Notes: a model not told the origin generated them from the sequence alone. Shown: positions 7,480 to 15,137, numbered from the stretch's first letter. The stretch: DNA of 19,197 nt from JBDKJS01 sp039806065 (GCA_039806065.1 JBDKJS010000048.1:1-19197), one strand, 5' to 3'. Translations and numbers: made by a program.

Positions 7480-8741
7480 ACCAATTTTATTTCTGATTTA
7501 AGTGCATAGATATACCATAATTGTAGTATTACCTGCGACATTATTAATCCGGCAAACACACCATAAATGCCTAAGTAACTAATCATGGGCGCAGCTAATA
7601 TCAAACTAAAAGCTGCACTTATAATATAAGAGACAAATATATCTTTGTTTTTTTCTACTGTTCGAATGGCAAACCTAAGTGGCATACCTATAAAAACGAA
7701 CACATACAATATAGCGAAACCGAACAATACTTTTTCAGTTCCTATAAAATCTTTTCCATACAACACAGCTATGATCTGCTGCGCAAACACACACAAGCAT
7801 ACTAAAGCAAAAAAAGTAGCTGCACCTCCGAGTATGGTCATTCTTTTAAGGTAATTATACAGCGCCTTCAGACCCTTTTTATTATAAATACGTGCCGCGG
7901 TAGTGGGAATAAAATTTTCTAATGCTAAAAATAATATATGCAAGATCCCAATTATATTTTGAGCCATTCTTATAGCCCCAACTGCTGCTGCTCCCAATAT
8001 ACCTCCAGCAGAAACAATAAAGAAATTTCCTGAAACCCACTGTAAGATTGAAGTTCCAATCAACCACTTAGAATAATTCCAACACTCCCAAAAAACACTT
8101 TCAATTTTCCGTGCATTAAAACCAATATTCTCTAATTTTATTACTCCATAGGTAGAAGAAATGCTGTTGCTGAAAGCTATTACTATCATAGCCCGTGGTA
8201 GATTTAACTGTTCAAAGTAGGCTAGTAAAACCAACCCCACTATTTGAATGCTGTAAGAGATGGCATCTAGAATTAGTGCAGTAATATTCTTCCCTTTAAC
8301 AAAAAATATTTTCCTGAAATACTCATTCATTAAAAAGGTAAATACAGCTAGGGGTAATATAAATTTTAAAAAACGTAATTCAGTTTGGTAAAAAAAAATA
8401 TTTGATAATAGACAAAACTCGTAGGTAAAAAGAACAGCTAATACGCAAAATAAAAATTGGATAATGAATAATGCTGTGTAAAACTCTTGCTTCTCTCTAC
8501 CTTCCTTCTTTTCACCCAGGGTTTGTAATGGAGCAATGATCAATGCTTGTTGTATGCTGCTAAAAAAAAGTGCTGCGATCCACGCTATGGCAAAAACCCC
8601 ATAATTTTGTAACCCTAAATAACGAGCGAGCAATACTCCAGTAATAAAATTGGCACCACTCACCATTGCTTGATCGGCAAGTGCTAAATAAGCTTGGTGC
8701 GATTTTTTTTCATTAAAGAATAGCTTTGCCCTGTCTATCAT
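7470..8741 (-). CDS. Wzx-like polysaccharide flippase (MOP superfamily)
   Basis: A 423-residue membrane protein with about twelve hydrophobic helices. The N-terminal part 'ALADQAMVSGANFITGVLLARYLGLQNYGVFAIAW' is the typical start of Polysacc_synt/Wzx proteins (conserved N-F-x-x-x-x-x-A-R-x-L-G-x-x-x-Y-G). 'GILGAAAVGAIRMAQNIIG' fits the conserved helix-7 region where the MOP fold repeats. Such proteins move undecaprenyl-diphosphate-linked repeat units from the cytoplasmic to the periplasmic face of the inner membrane. The first base after its start abuts the wzc-like stop and its end overlaps the glycosyltransferase, so it is co-translated within the exopolysaccharide operon. Confidence 0.88.
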   Translation of the reverse strand: MIDRAKLFFNEKKSHQAYLALADQAMVSGANFITGVLLARYLGLQNYGVFAIAWIAALFFSSIQQALIIAPLQTLGEKKEGREKQEFYTALFIIQFLFCVLAVLFTYEFCLLSNIFFYQTELRFLKFILPLAVFTFLMNEYFRKIFFVKGKNITALILDAISYSIQIVGLVLLAYFEQLNLPRAMIVIAFSNSISSTYGVIKLENIGFNARKIESVFWECWNYSKWLIGTSILQWVSGNFFIVSAGGILGAAAVGAIRMAQNIIGILHILFLALENFIPTTAARIYNKKGLKALYNYLKRMTILGGAATFFALVCLCVFAQQIIAVLYGKDFIGTEKVLFGFAILYVFVFIGMPLRFAIRTVEKNKDIFVSYIISAAFSLILAAPMISYLGIYGVFAGLIMSQVILQLWYIYALKSEIKLVWK

Positions 8742-11069
8742 CTATGCAGCTCGTTTATAGTAAGACTGAACGTAATGCTTAATTCTCAATCTCCAATTTT
8801 GCGCCTGTTTATGATAGCCATATAAACTACCAGTAAAGTGACCGCTGTAATTAGTAGCTTGGTGCATTCCATTAATGAGCAACATTAAATTACTCAATTG
8901 ATATTCTTCCTTAAGCATATCAGCATGCTGAACCATGTGTTGGGGAGTAAGATTGGCTCTTACGATGTATAAATTTAAGTCGGCATGTTTCATTAACGCA
9001 ACCGCATCAATGGTATAGCTGGTAGCAGCGGCATCAAAAATTACGATATCAAAGTTACGTTTTAGGGAGGCAATTTTTTCGCCAAGTTGCTGGTGGCTAA
9101 ACATGTGGCTGCTGCTCGTGTACATGGTACCAATTGGAGCAACAAACAAATCACGATTTACCTCTGTACAGCAATTAAATATCGGTTCGTGGCTAACGAT
9201 ATGATTAACCATACCATTGGCAGGCAAGGAATCAAAATAGGAGTCGAACGCACTTTGCTTGGAGTTCATATCGCACAATAGCACCTTCCAACCCATTTGT
9301 GAAAGTGCCCAAGCAAGATTAATGGCTGCATAAGTTTTACCTTCTTTTTCGATAGTGGAAGTAATGGTTATGGCTGTTCCCCTTTTTATTTGGTTTAATA
9401 GTATCAGATTGGTAGAAAGGGTATAAAAATTCTCCTCTCTGGCTTCGGCAGCTGATGTATTTTGCTTGATGATACCTGCTATAGGCAGGGTGCTATGTTT
9501 CTCTACAGTTTCTTTATCTTCTATTTTACCTCGCATTGCTCTTCGTGTGTAAACTATGGCAAGTCCAATCATTAATCCTAGAAAGCCAGCAATGATTCGC
9601 ATCATGGTGGGTTTAGGTGAAATGGGGCCAACAGGAATTTCAGCAAGTTTGATAATTCTATGGAAACTAATTGTTGCTGCTTGTGCAATGGAAGCTTCTG
9701 TTCTTTTTTCGACTAGAAATTGATAAACTTTTTGGTTAAGTTGAAATTCTCTTTCCAGAACTACCATATCTTTCTCTTGAGAGGGCAAGCTATCAAATCG
9801 ATGGTTTGCTTCGTCATAGGCTGAAAAAAGCTCACTTCTTTTAATGGCAATATCATTTTTCGCATTTCGAATACTTTCTTTTATGTACTTGATATTGTCA
9901 TTAATCTTGGCATCAATGAGTAATATTTTTTCGTGCTCAGGAGTATATTTATTGAGTAGTTCTCTCCGCTCTTGAGTGTACTGCTTGAGTCCTTTCATCA
10001 TTTCAGTAAACAAAGGGTCTCCAAAGGCTTCAAAATTAGGAGCAACCTCCTCAAAATTTCGCTTACTAATCACATAACTATACAAGTTATCGAGACTGGC
10101 CTCTTTCATATCAAGTCCGGCAAGTTGAATTTTCAATTGCGATAACTCCTTAATTCCTGCATCGGTTTCTTGTGTAGTATTGATGATATTATTTTCTGTT
10201 CTATAAGTTTCAAGTGCTATTTCACTTTGTTTTAATTTTTCGCCAATATCATTTAGCCTATCGTCAATGAATTGAACCGTTTTGCTGGCTACTTCTGATT
10301 TATTTTCTGTATAATCATCTATATAAGCTTGAGCTACAGCATTGGCAAAGGCGGCTGTTTTTTCAGGCACTTCACATGCATAACTGATCCTCACTATGGG
10401 TATCTCTTTATCTAATGCTTTTACATCCAAATTTTTTCCAATAACTTTTTCTATTAAAAAGTCTTTTGAATGAACCACAAATTCATACTCATCAGCTATC
10501 TTAAGATCATCATTGATGGCAATGGCATCTTGGTTAAGGCTCACATTAATTGAACCAAACTTACCTGTGATGGCTTGTCCAAAATTTAATCGCTTATTAT
10601 AGTTATTGCCACCATGCGAAAATTGAATAACAAACTGTTGTTTGTTTATGATGGTCAGTGATACATTTTTATTATAAAATGTGGAATCATTTATTAGCGC
10701 TTTTACCTTGAATGGCGAAGCATGGTACATTTCACTCCTTCTTATTTTACCTTTTCTATAATAGCTTACATTAAAATCAACCAAATCTAAAGCTCTATCA
10801 ATGATCAATGGTGATTGTATTACCTGCTCTTCAGTTATAATTTTATTGTTAACTGTGAATACATCAAAATTTTTATAGAGGTTATTATCAGCTGGTCCAT
10901 TATTTTTTTCATCAAGTTTAAGCAATGCAGTAGCTTCGTACTTGGGCGTGGCATAGTAGAGTGCCCTACTAGCTATGGTAAGTGCAATAATGAAGCAAGC
11001 TGCTATAATTGGAAATCCTTTTATAGCAGGTAGTAGTGTTTTCTTTATGCCTTGTGTTCCGCTACTCAT
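8742..11069 (-). CDS. Wzc-like polysaccharide co-polymerase with C-terminal BY-kinase domain
   Basis: 775 residues. Order: cytoplasmic start, membrane helix about 17-39, Wzz domain, coiled-coil-rich periplasmic region about 255-465 with a GNVR-like segment, proline-rich 'PVGPISPKPTM' then membrane helix about 490-508, then a cytoplasmic tyrosine-kinase domain. Kinase motifs: Walker A S571-T579 (STIEKEGKT, Lys578), Walker A' Asp600 in LLCDMNSK, Walker B Asp679 in IVIFDAAA. The C-terminal tail has a tyrosine cluster at 741, 750, 752, 766, 770 and 771, the usual autophosphorylation site that controls oligomer cycling and polymer length. Walker A' lacks the usual second Asp and Arg (DxDxR is DMNSK here) and Walker B has DAAA where DTPP/D(S/T)PP is common, so kinase activity may be weakened. 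Start overlaps the Wza stop by one base (TAATG). Confidence 0.88.
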   Translation of the reverse strand: MSSGTQGIKKTLLPAIKGFPIIAACFIIALTIASRALYYATPKYEATALLKLDEKNNGPADNNLYKNFDVFTVNNKIITEEQVIQSPLIIDRALDLVDFNVSYYRKGKIRRSEMYHASPFKVKALINDSTFYNKNVSLTIINKQQFVIQFSHGGNNYNKRLNFGQAITGKFGSINVSLNQDAIAINDDLKIADEYEFVVHSKDFLIEKVIGKNLDVKALDKEIPIVRISYACEVPEKTAAFANAVAQAYIDDYTENKSEVASKTVQFIDDRLNDIGEKLKQSEIALETYRTENNIINTTQETDAGIKELSQLKIQLAGLDMKEASLDNLYSYVISKRNFEEVAPNFEAFGDPLFTEMMKGLKQYTQERRELLNKYTPEHEKILLIDAKINDNIKYIKESIRNAKNDIAIKRSELFSAYDEANHRFDSLPSQEKDMVVLEREFQLNQKVYQFLVEKRTEASIAQAATISFHRIIKLAEIPVGPISPKPTMMRIIAGFLGLMIGLAIVYTRRAMRGKIEDKETVEKHSTLPIAGIIKQNTSAAEAREENFYTLSTNLILLNQIKRGTAITITSTIEKEGKTYAAINLAWALSQMGWKVLLCDMNSKQSAFDSYFDSLPANGMVNHIVSHEPIFNCCTEVNRDLFVAPIGTMYTSSSHMFSHQQLGEKIASLKRNFDIVIFDAAATSYTIDAVALMKHADLNLYIVRANLTPQHMVQHADMLKEEYQLSNLMLLINGMHQATNYSGHFTGSLYGYHKQAQNWRLRIKHYVQSYYKRAA

Positions 11070-11827
11070 TATTTAAGTAATAGTGAAGCTACTATGGCCA
11101 TGCTACTAAGCAAACTAGCTATCGGAACTATGGCTGGAGTTTCTTTTTCAAAATTTTTACGTTTATATGCCGGAATGTATACTATATCTCCTGATCTAAC
11201 ATATAAATTATCTTTTTCTATGGTACTCAACTTAGTAAAATCTACAATGAATTCTTTTTTATTTTGATCATTCCCTCTTATAACAGTCACTCTTCGGGCA
11301 TCGCCAAAATAATCTAGACCTCCTGCTTTGCCAAGTATGTATGTAAGAGTGGTATGTTCTTTTTCCAATGAGTAAATACCGGGCGATCTAACCTCACCCA
11401 GTACAGTTACATCCTTATTAAGTACTCTTAATGTAATGATTGGATCTACAATTGTAGTTTTGTAAAGATCCCTAACATTGTCAGTTGCTTGCTGTATAGT
11501 TAATCCGGCCATTCTCACCCTTCCAATTTTAGGAAGTGCGGCATATCCATCTTTATCAACAAGTACCCATTTTCCATATACCTCATTACTATTGTAGATA
11601 CCATAAACTGAACCAATACTTAGGTCATCATGATTCCATATACTCAAACTAATTTTATCATCTGCAGCTATTATGTGCTCTTGTTTCTTCATCAACTCTG
11701 CAACGCTAGCAAGTGAAGCACCATCGGCACCTCCACTAAAAAGGCGAGCCGGTGCGCAGGCGTTGAGCATCATTAGCAACATGATGCTGATCATTACCAT
11801 TCCATATTTTACTAACGTTCTAATCAT
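11069..11827 (-). CDS. Wza-like polysaccharide export outer-membrane lipoprotein
   Basis: 252 residues. The N-terminus is a lipoprotein signal: hydrophobic MVMISIMLLMML then lipobox LNAC with Cys24 as the acylated residue. Residues about 52-135 are the Poly_export domain (DKISLSIWNHDDLS ... DGYAALPKIGRVRMAGLTI), followed by one SLBB-type ubiquitin-like domain (VTVLGEVRSPGIYSL ... GGLDYFGDARRVTVIRG, DIVYIPAYKRKN). The last ~18 residues (IVPIASLLSSMAIVASLLLK) are hydrophobic, as is common in Bacteroidota export lipoproteins. It would form the outer-membrane channel paired with the Wzc-like protein encoded next. It starts five bases after the receiver gene stop and is shorter than E. coli Wza (379), with one SLBB rather than two, which is usual outside Proteobacteria. 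Confidence 0.92.
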   Translation of the reverse strand: MIRTLVKYGMVMISIMLLMMLNACAPARLFSGGADGASLASVAELMKKQEHIIAADDKISLSIWNHDDLSIGSVYGIYNSNEVYGKWVLVDKDGYAALPKIGRVRMAGLTIQQATDNVRDLYKTTIVDPIITLRVLNKDVTVLGEVRSPGIYSLEKEHTTLTYILGKAGGLDYFGDARRVTVIRGNDQNKKEFIVDFTKLSTIEKDNLYVRSGDIVYIPAYKRKNFEKETPAIVPIASLLSSMAIVASLLLK

Positions 11828-11832
11828 TTAAA

Positions 11833-12297
11833 TTATTTATATAATATTACCAAAACTACCAGTGCAGCAATACTTAACCATTTAAGCGCAAGTGCCAATT
11901 TCTCATTTCTACTCATTTTGCGAGCCATGGCATCGGCTATTTGCACACGCTCAATCGCTTCTTTGATATTGGTAAACGAATGTGTATCTTTTTCTATATA
12001 ATCAAATGCGCCATACCTTACAGTTTCTACAGCCTTGGCGATACTTTTCTGGCTACTCATCATGATGACATGAATATTGGGATTGCGGGCTTTGATTTTT
12101 TTGAGAATACTTATACCATCCACATCATCGAACTGATAATCAAGCAGAACTATGTAGTTTCCAAGATAAAACTCTGAGAAGAAAACATTGGGATTGAGAT
12201 AAGTGCGAATGTTATCGAATCCCTTTTGACGCAATTCAAAACATACCAGTTCAGTGTAGTGCTGATCATCGTCTACTATAACTATTGGTTGGTTCAT
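11833..12297 (-). CDS. Receiver-domain protein with C-terminal membrane anchor (head of exopolysaccharide operon)
   Basis: 154 residues. Residues 4-120 form a CheY-like receiver: acidic pocket D9-D11, phosphoacceptor D53 (VLLDYQFDDVDG), Ser81/82 at the conserved Thr/Ser position (MMSSQKS), and switch Lys103 (DYIEKD). There is no DNA-binding, GGDEF or other output domain. Instead a basic stretch (ARKMSRNEK) leads into residues 134-153, a hydrophobic segment (LALALKWLSIAALVVLVILY) ending at the C-terminus with one Lys: a tail anchor. The protein would therefore sit on the cytoplasmic face of the inner membrane. As first gene of the operon, five bases before the Wza-like gene, it may act directly on the export machinery by protein contact rather than on transcription; that role is inference. 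The cognate kinase is not in the window. Confidence 0.85.
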   Translation of the reverse strand: MNQPIVIVDDDQHYTELVCFELRQKGFDNIRTYLNPNVFFSEFYLGNYIVLLDYQFDDVDGISILKKIKARNPNIHVIMMSSQKSIAKAVETVRYGAFDYIEKDTHSFTNIKEAIERVQIADAMARKMSRNEKLALALKWLSIAALVVLVILYK

Positions 12298-12557
12298 GGT
12301 TTAATAAAATATCTAACCATTTGAGCGAAAAAAGGCAAAAAGTGTTTTCATTTTTTCACTTCTGGCTTTCATGCACTGGAGCTGGCCCCAATTCCCAAAT
12401 TTGGAACAATGATGCTATTCGTTAGTGCAACGAATCAAAATAACTGAATAAAAAATTTAATAAATAGGCTTCAAATAGACTTCGCAACGGATTGTGTAAC
12501 CATTTACACGCACAACAAGTGTAGTTTATAGCAATACAAAAAAAAGGAATCGAAAAA
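12298..12557 (-). promoter_or_regulatory. Upstream region of the exopolysaccharide operon with several palindromes
   Basis: No gene is seen here. It should hold the operon promoter, but I find no TAnnTTTG match on the minus strand and no credible sigma-54 site. Three perfect inverted repeats stand out: CCAAATTTGG at 12395-12404; ATTCGTT-agtgc-AACGAAT at 12417-12435; and GTGTAA-ccat-TTACAC at 12494-12509. Any of them could be a regulator-binding site or a leader hairpin. Confidence 0.4.
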
Positions 12558-12587
12558 AAAACCGCAATTTCTTACAATTGCGGTTTT
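12558..12587 (-). terminator. Rho-independent terminator of icd
   Basis: A perfect 12-base stem (AAAACCGCAATT / AATTGCGGTTTT) with a six-base loop. Read on the minus strand it starts 20 bases after the icd stop and runs into an eight-T tract. The symmetrical A/T flanks could also stop transcription coming from the other side. Confidence 0.82.
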
Positions 12588-12607
12588 CCATTTGGTCATT
12601 AATTTTA

Positions 12608-13909
12608 TTACATATTATTAATTATTTCATCACCAAATGCCGAACACTTTAGCAAGGTGGCTCCATCCATTAATCGATGAAAATCATAGGTTACACGCTT
12701 TCCGGCAATGGCTTTTTCCAATCCATTATAAATAAGCTGTGCTGCTTCTAACCAGCCAAGGTGCTCTAGCATCATGGCGCCACTTAATACTACCGACCCC
12801 GGGTTCACTTTATCCTGGTCGGCATACTTTGGCGCTGTACCATGTGTAGCTTCAAATATAGCGTGGCCCGTTACATAATTAATATTCGCACCCGGAGCAA
12901 TGCCAATTCCTCCTACTTGGGCAGCCAAAGCATCACTTAAATAATCGCCATTCAAATTAAGAGTAACAATCACATCAAAATCTTCAGGACGAGTAAGCAC
13001 TTGTTGTAAAGTGATATCAGCTATGGCATCTTTAATTATTAATCCAGCTCCAGGCTTTCCATCAGGAATTTTACACCATGGACCACCATCAACTTCCACA
13101 GCTCCGAACATTTCTTTAGCAATTTTATAACCCCAATCGCGAAATGCTCCTTCGGTAAACTTCATGATATTTCCCTTATGGACAATGGTTACACTTTTTC
13201 GTTTGTGCTTAATAGCATAACTAATAGCGCTATGAATAATTCTTTCAGTGCCCAAATAGCTCACTGGCTTAATGCCAATTCCCACTTGCACACCTGCAAG
13301 GCCTGATGGAGCACCAATTGCTGCCAATTGCTGCTGCCATGAAGCTGATTTTTCTTCAGTGCCAAACCTAATTTTTTCAAAAGCCTTGGCAAATTCAGCT
13401 TGTAAGAAGTTCAGCATTCTTTGCGCCTCTTCACTACCGGCCACATATTCTATTCCAGCATAAATATCTTCTGTATTCTCTCTAAAAATTACCATATCTA
13501 CTGCTCCCGGATTTTTCACCGGGCTGGGCACGCCCTCAAACCAACGCACTGGACGCAAGCAGACATATAGGTCTAGAATTTGACGAAGTGCCACATTTAA
13601 AGATCTTATTCCACCACCAACTGGCGTGGTCAATGGACCTTTAATACCTACTAGATATTCCTTGAAAGCATCAAGGGTAGCATCAGGAAGCCAGTTACCA
13701 GTTTGGTTAAAGGCTTTTTCTCCAGCCAATACTTCCATCCAACTTATTTTCTTTTGGCCACTGTAAGCTTTGGCCACTGCTGCATCTATCACTCTTACAC
13801 TCGATTTCCAAATATCACGTCCGGTACCATCACCTTCTATAAATGGTATGATGGGTTCATCAGGTACTACCAGCTTCCCATTGTTCATTGTTATTTTACT
13901 TGCTGCCAT
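12608..13909 (-). CDS. icd: NADP-dependent isocitrate dehydrogenase
   Basis: 433 residues, close to E. coli Icd (416). It oxidises isocitrate to 2-oxoglutarate and CO2 in the TCA cycle, reducing NADP. Evidence: 'IPFIEGDGTGRDIW' at the start (E. coli-type), the substrate loop 'PVGGGIRSLNVALRQ' with Ser103 at the position phosphorylated in E. coli, 'FRENTEDIYAGIEY', 'IVHKGNIMKFTEGAFRDWGY', and the metal Asp in 'IKDAIADITLQQ'. NADP preference follows from 'HGTAPKYADQDKVNPGS', where the Lys-Tyr pair corresponds to Lys344-Tyr345 that bind the 2'-phosphate in E. coli. It is a single-gene unit, with its own strong terminator and a -7 motif upstream, divergent from ubiX. Confidence 0.96.
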   Translation of the reverse strand: MAASKITMNNGKLVVPDEPIIPFIEGDGTGRDIWKSSVRVIDAAVAKAYSGQKKISWMEVLAGEKAFNQTGNWLPDATLDAFKEYLVGIKGPLTTPVGGGIRSLNVALRQILDLYVCLRPVRWFEGVPSPVKNPGAVDMVIFRENTEDIYAGIEYVAGSEEAQRMLNFLQAEFAKAFEKIRFGTEEKSASWQQQLAAIGAPSGLAGVQVGIGIKPVSYLGTERIIHSAISYAIKHKRKSVTIVHKGNIMKFTEGAFRDWGYKIAKEMFGAVEVDGGPWCKIPDGKPGAGLIIKDAIADITLQQVLTRPEDFDVIVTLNLNGDYLSDALAAQVGGIGIAPGANINYVTGHAIFEATHGTAPKYADQDKVNPGSVVLSGAMMLEHLGWLEAAQLIYNGLEKAIAGKRVTYDFHRLMDGATLLKCSAFGDEIINNM

Positions 13910-13959
13910 TGAGTTTTATTGGTTTTATTTTTTTAGCGATGCGAATATAATTAATAACC

Positions 13960-13967
13960 CAAAGCTA
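13960..13967 (-). promoter_or_regulatory. -7 promoter element of icd
   Basis: On the minus strand TAGCTTTG matches TAnnTTTG, about 50 bases before the icd ATG. A -33 TTG at normal spacing is not evident. Confidence 0.4.
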
Positions 13968-14027
13968 CCTCGCAACCTGCCCGAAAATATTTGTGATCCA
14001 ACATGCCTTAACCTGCTTTAATACAAA

Positions 14028-14059
14028 GGGTGCTACCCAAGCAGAGCCTAGAAGCACCC
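14028..14059. other. Inverted repeat in icd-ubiX divergent spacer
   Basis: Seven-base perfect arms GGGTGCT and AGCACCC are separated by 18 bases. The loop is long and there is no T-tract, so this is not a terminator. It lies between the two predicted divergent promoters and could be an operator, but the support is only positional. Confidence 0.25.
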
Positions 14060-14132
14060 TACACTTCTAACTAAAAACCAACCCAGTAAATAAGTACTAG
14101 CATTATTTACTTTTTAATAAACACCGTTACAC

Positions 14133-14140
14133 TATATTTG
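14133..14140 (+). promoter_or_regulatory. -7 promoter element of ubiX
   Basis: TATATTTG matches TAnnTTTG, 53 bases before the ATG at 14194. No firm -33 TTG is seen upstream. Confidence 0.45.
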
Positions 14141-14176
14141 TTAGACTTGTACTCATTCAGCACGAGTTGCAACCAA

Positions 14177-14197
14177 ATGAATGCCCAAAAATTATGA
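14177..14197 (+). CDS. Possible six-codon leader ORF coupled to ubiX
   Basis: ATG AAT GCC CAA AAA TTA TGA encodes MNAQKL, and its TGA overlaps the ubiX ATG (ATGA). It lies within the predicted ubiX leader. It may be chance, since such a short frame is common, but the overlap arrangement is that of translational coupling. Confidence 0.2.
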   Translation: MNAQKL

Positions 14198-14769
14198 ATC
14201 CATCTTCACATAAAATTGTAATAGCCATTACAGGCGCCAGCGGAAGCATTTATGCAAAAGTCCTTATGGATAAATTGGCCACTATCAGCCATCAATGGCA
14301 AGAAATAGCAGTGGTAATGAGCCAAAATGCCAAAGTAGTCTGGCAACACGAATTGGGCAATAGCCACTATGACCAATACCCTTTTACACATTTTGAAAAA
14401 CAGGATTTCATGGCACCCTTTGCCAGTGGTAGTGCTAGGTATAAAACCATGATTGTGTGTCCTTGTAGCATGGGCACCTTGGCGCGTATAGCAGCTGGCA
14501 CATCTGATGACTTACTTACCCGTGCAGCAGATGTAATACTAAAAGAAAGACGAAGGCTGATACTCGTTACACGTGATACACCTTTAAGCTTACTCCATAT
14601 CAATAACATGAAAACTGTAACTGAAGCCGGGGGCATTATATGTCCAGCCACACCATCATTTTATAGTAACCCACAAAATTTTGAAGCATTGGCTGCCACA
14701 GTTGTAGACCGTGTATTGGACCTTGCTGGATTTGAATTATCCACCTACCGTTGGAATGATGCAAAATGA
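14194..14769 (+). CDS. ubiX: Flavin prenyltransferase UbiX
   Basis: 191 residues from the ATG at 14194 (MNPSSHKIVIAITGASGSIYA); a TTG at 14167 would add nine residues without homology value. The P-loop-like 'ITGASGSIYAKVLMDKL' FMN site, 'IVCPCSMGTLARIAAGTSDDLLTRAADVILKERRRLILVTRDTP' and 'PATPSFYSNP' are the standard UbiX/Pad1 motifs in order. UbiX attaches a dimethylallyl group to FMN, making prenyl-FMN, the cofactor of UbiD-family decarboxylases. No ubiD-type gene is in the window, so the client enzyme is elsewhere. It is a single gene, divergent from icd. Confidence 0.95.
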   Translation: MNPSSHKIVIAITGASGSIYAKVLMDKLATISHQWQEIAVVMSQNAKVVWQHELGNSHYDQYPFTHFEKQDFMAPFASGSARYKTMIVCPCSMGTLARIAAGTSDDLLTRAADVILKERRRLILVTRDTPLSLLHINNMKTVTEAGGIICPATPSFYSNPQNFEALAATVVDRVLDLAGFELSTYRWNDAK

Positions 14770-14835
14770 TTAGCTATGGAAAAAAAATATTTTCTTAGTA
14801 AAATACAAATTGTGTAATGTTTAAAACTATTTTAC

Positions 14836-14867
14836 TTGACAAATTGGAAATAATGTCATTAATTTTG
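14836..14867 (+). promoter_or_regulatory. Bacteroidota-type promoter of the small-protein gene
   Basis: TTG at 14836-14838 (in ACTTGAC) and TAATTTTG at 14860-14867 are separated by 21 bases. This is the best full match in the window to the TTG-N19-23-TAnnTTTG pattern. Transcription would start about 14872-14875. Confidence 0.65.
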
Positions 14868-14889
14868 TAGCACTAAAATGGAATTACCT

Positions 14890-15075
14890 ATGTTAGAATA
14901 CACTAAAGAAGTACTCTCAAAGGTCAGTTTCGATAAACAACTCTTTCGCAAAGAACTCATCAAAGCGATAGGAGTTTTGAAAAGGGACGAGAAAAGACTG
15001 TTGAAGATTTGGGCGTTTGCCACCTTTACTATGTATAGTGATGTGCTGGTCGAAGTCTTCAGAGGTCTTGTCTAA
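14890..15075 (+). CDS. Small uncharacterised protein, 61 residues
   Basis: Starts MLEYTKEVLSKVSFD. An in-frame ATG at 14878 would add four residues (MELP), but the predicted transcription start lies only a few bases before it, so 14890 is preferred. The protein is short, charged and mainly helical by inspection: 'KQLFRKELIKAIGVLKRDEKRLLKIWAF' looks amphipathic, and the end (MYSDVLVEVFRGLV) is more hydrophobic. There is no signal peptide or convincing membrane helix. I recall similar small proteins opening (M)LEYTK..L.KVSFD..LF.KEL in Bacteroidota, none with an assigned function. A strong promoter and a perfect terminator bracket the gene as a monocistronic unit, which supports it being real and perhaps well expressed. 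Confidence 0.7.
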   Translation: MLEYTKEVLSKVSFDKQLFRKELIKAIGVLKRDEKRLLKIWAFATFTMYSDVLVEVFRGLV

Positions 15076-15097
15076 AATGGCCAAACAATTCTGTACG

Positions 15098-15137
15098 CAA
15101 AAGGTGAACCTGAACTCCGGGTTCACCTTTTGTTTTT
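15098..15137 (+). terminator. Strong Rho-independent terminator after the small-protein gene
   Basis: A perfect 13-base stem (CAAAAGGTGAACC / GGTTCACCTTTTG) with a nine-base loop, followed by TTTTT. It lies 22 bases after the small-protein stop. The CAAAAGG...CCTTTTG ends may let it also act weakly on minus-strand transcripts leaving queG. Confidence 0.87.

Noticed and set aside
12370..12395. Sigma-54-like GG/GC promoter for the exopolysaccharide operon
   Set aside because: The GG and GC doublets are 11 rather than 10 bases apart and the flanks do not match TGGCAC/TTGC.
14367..14651. 94-codon antisense frame in ubiX
   Set aside because: Shadow of the strongly conserved ubiX frame; no recognisable motifs or start signals.
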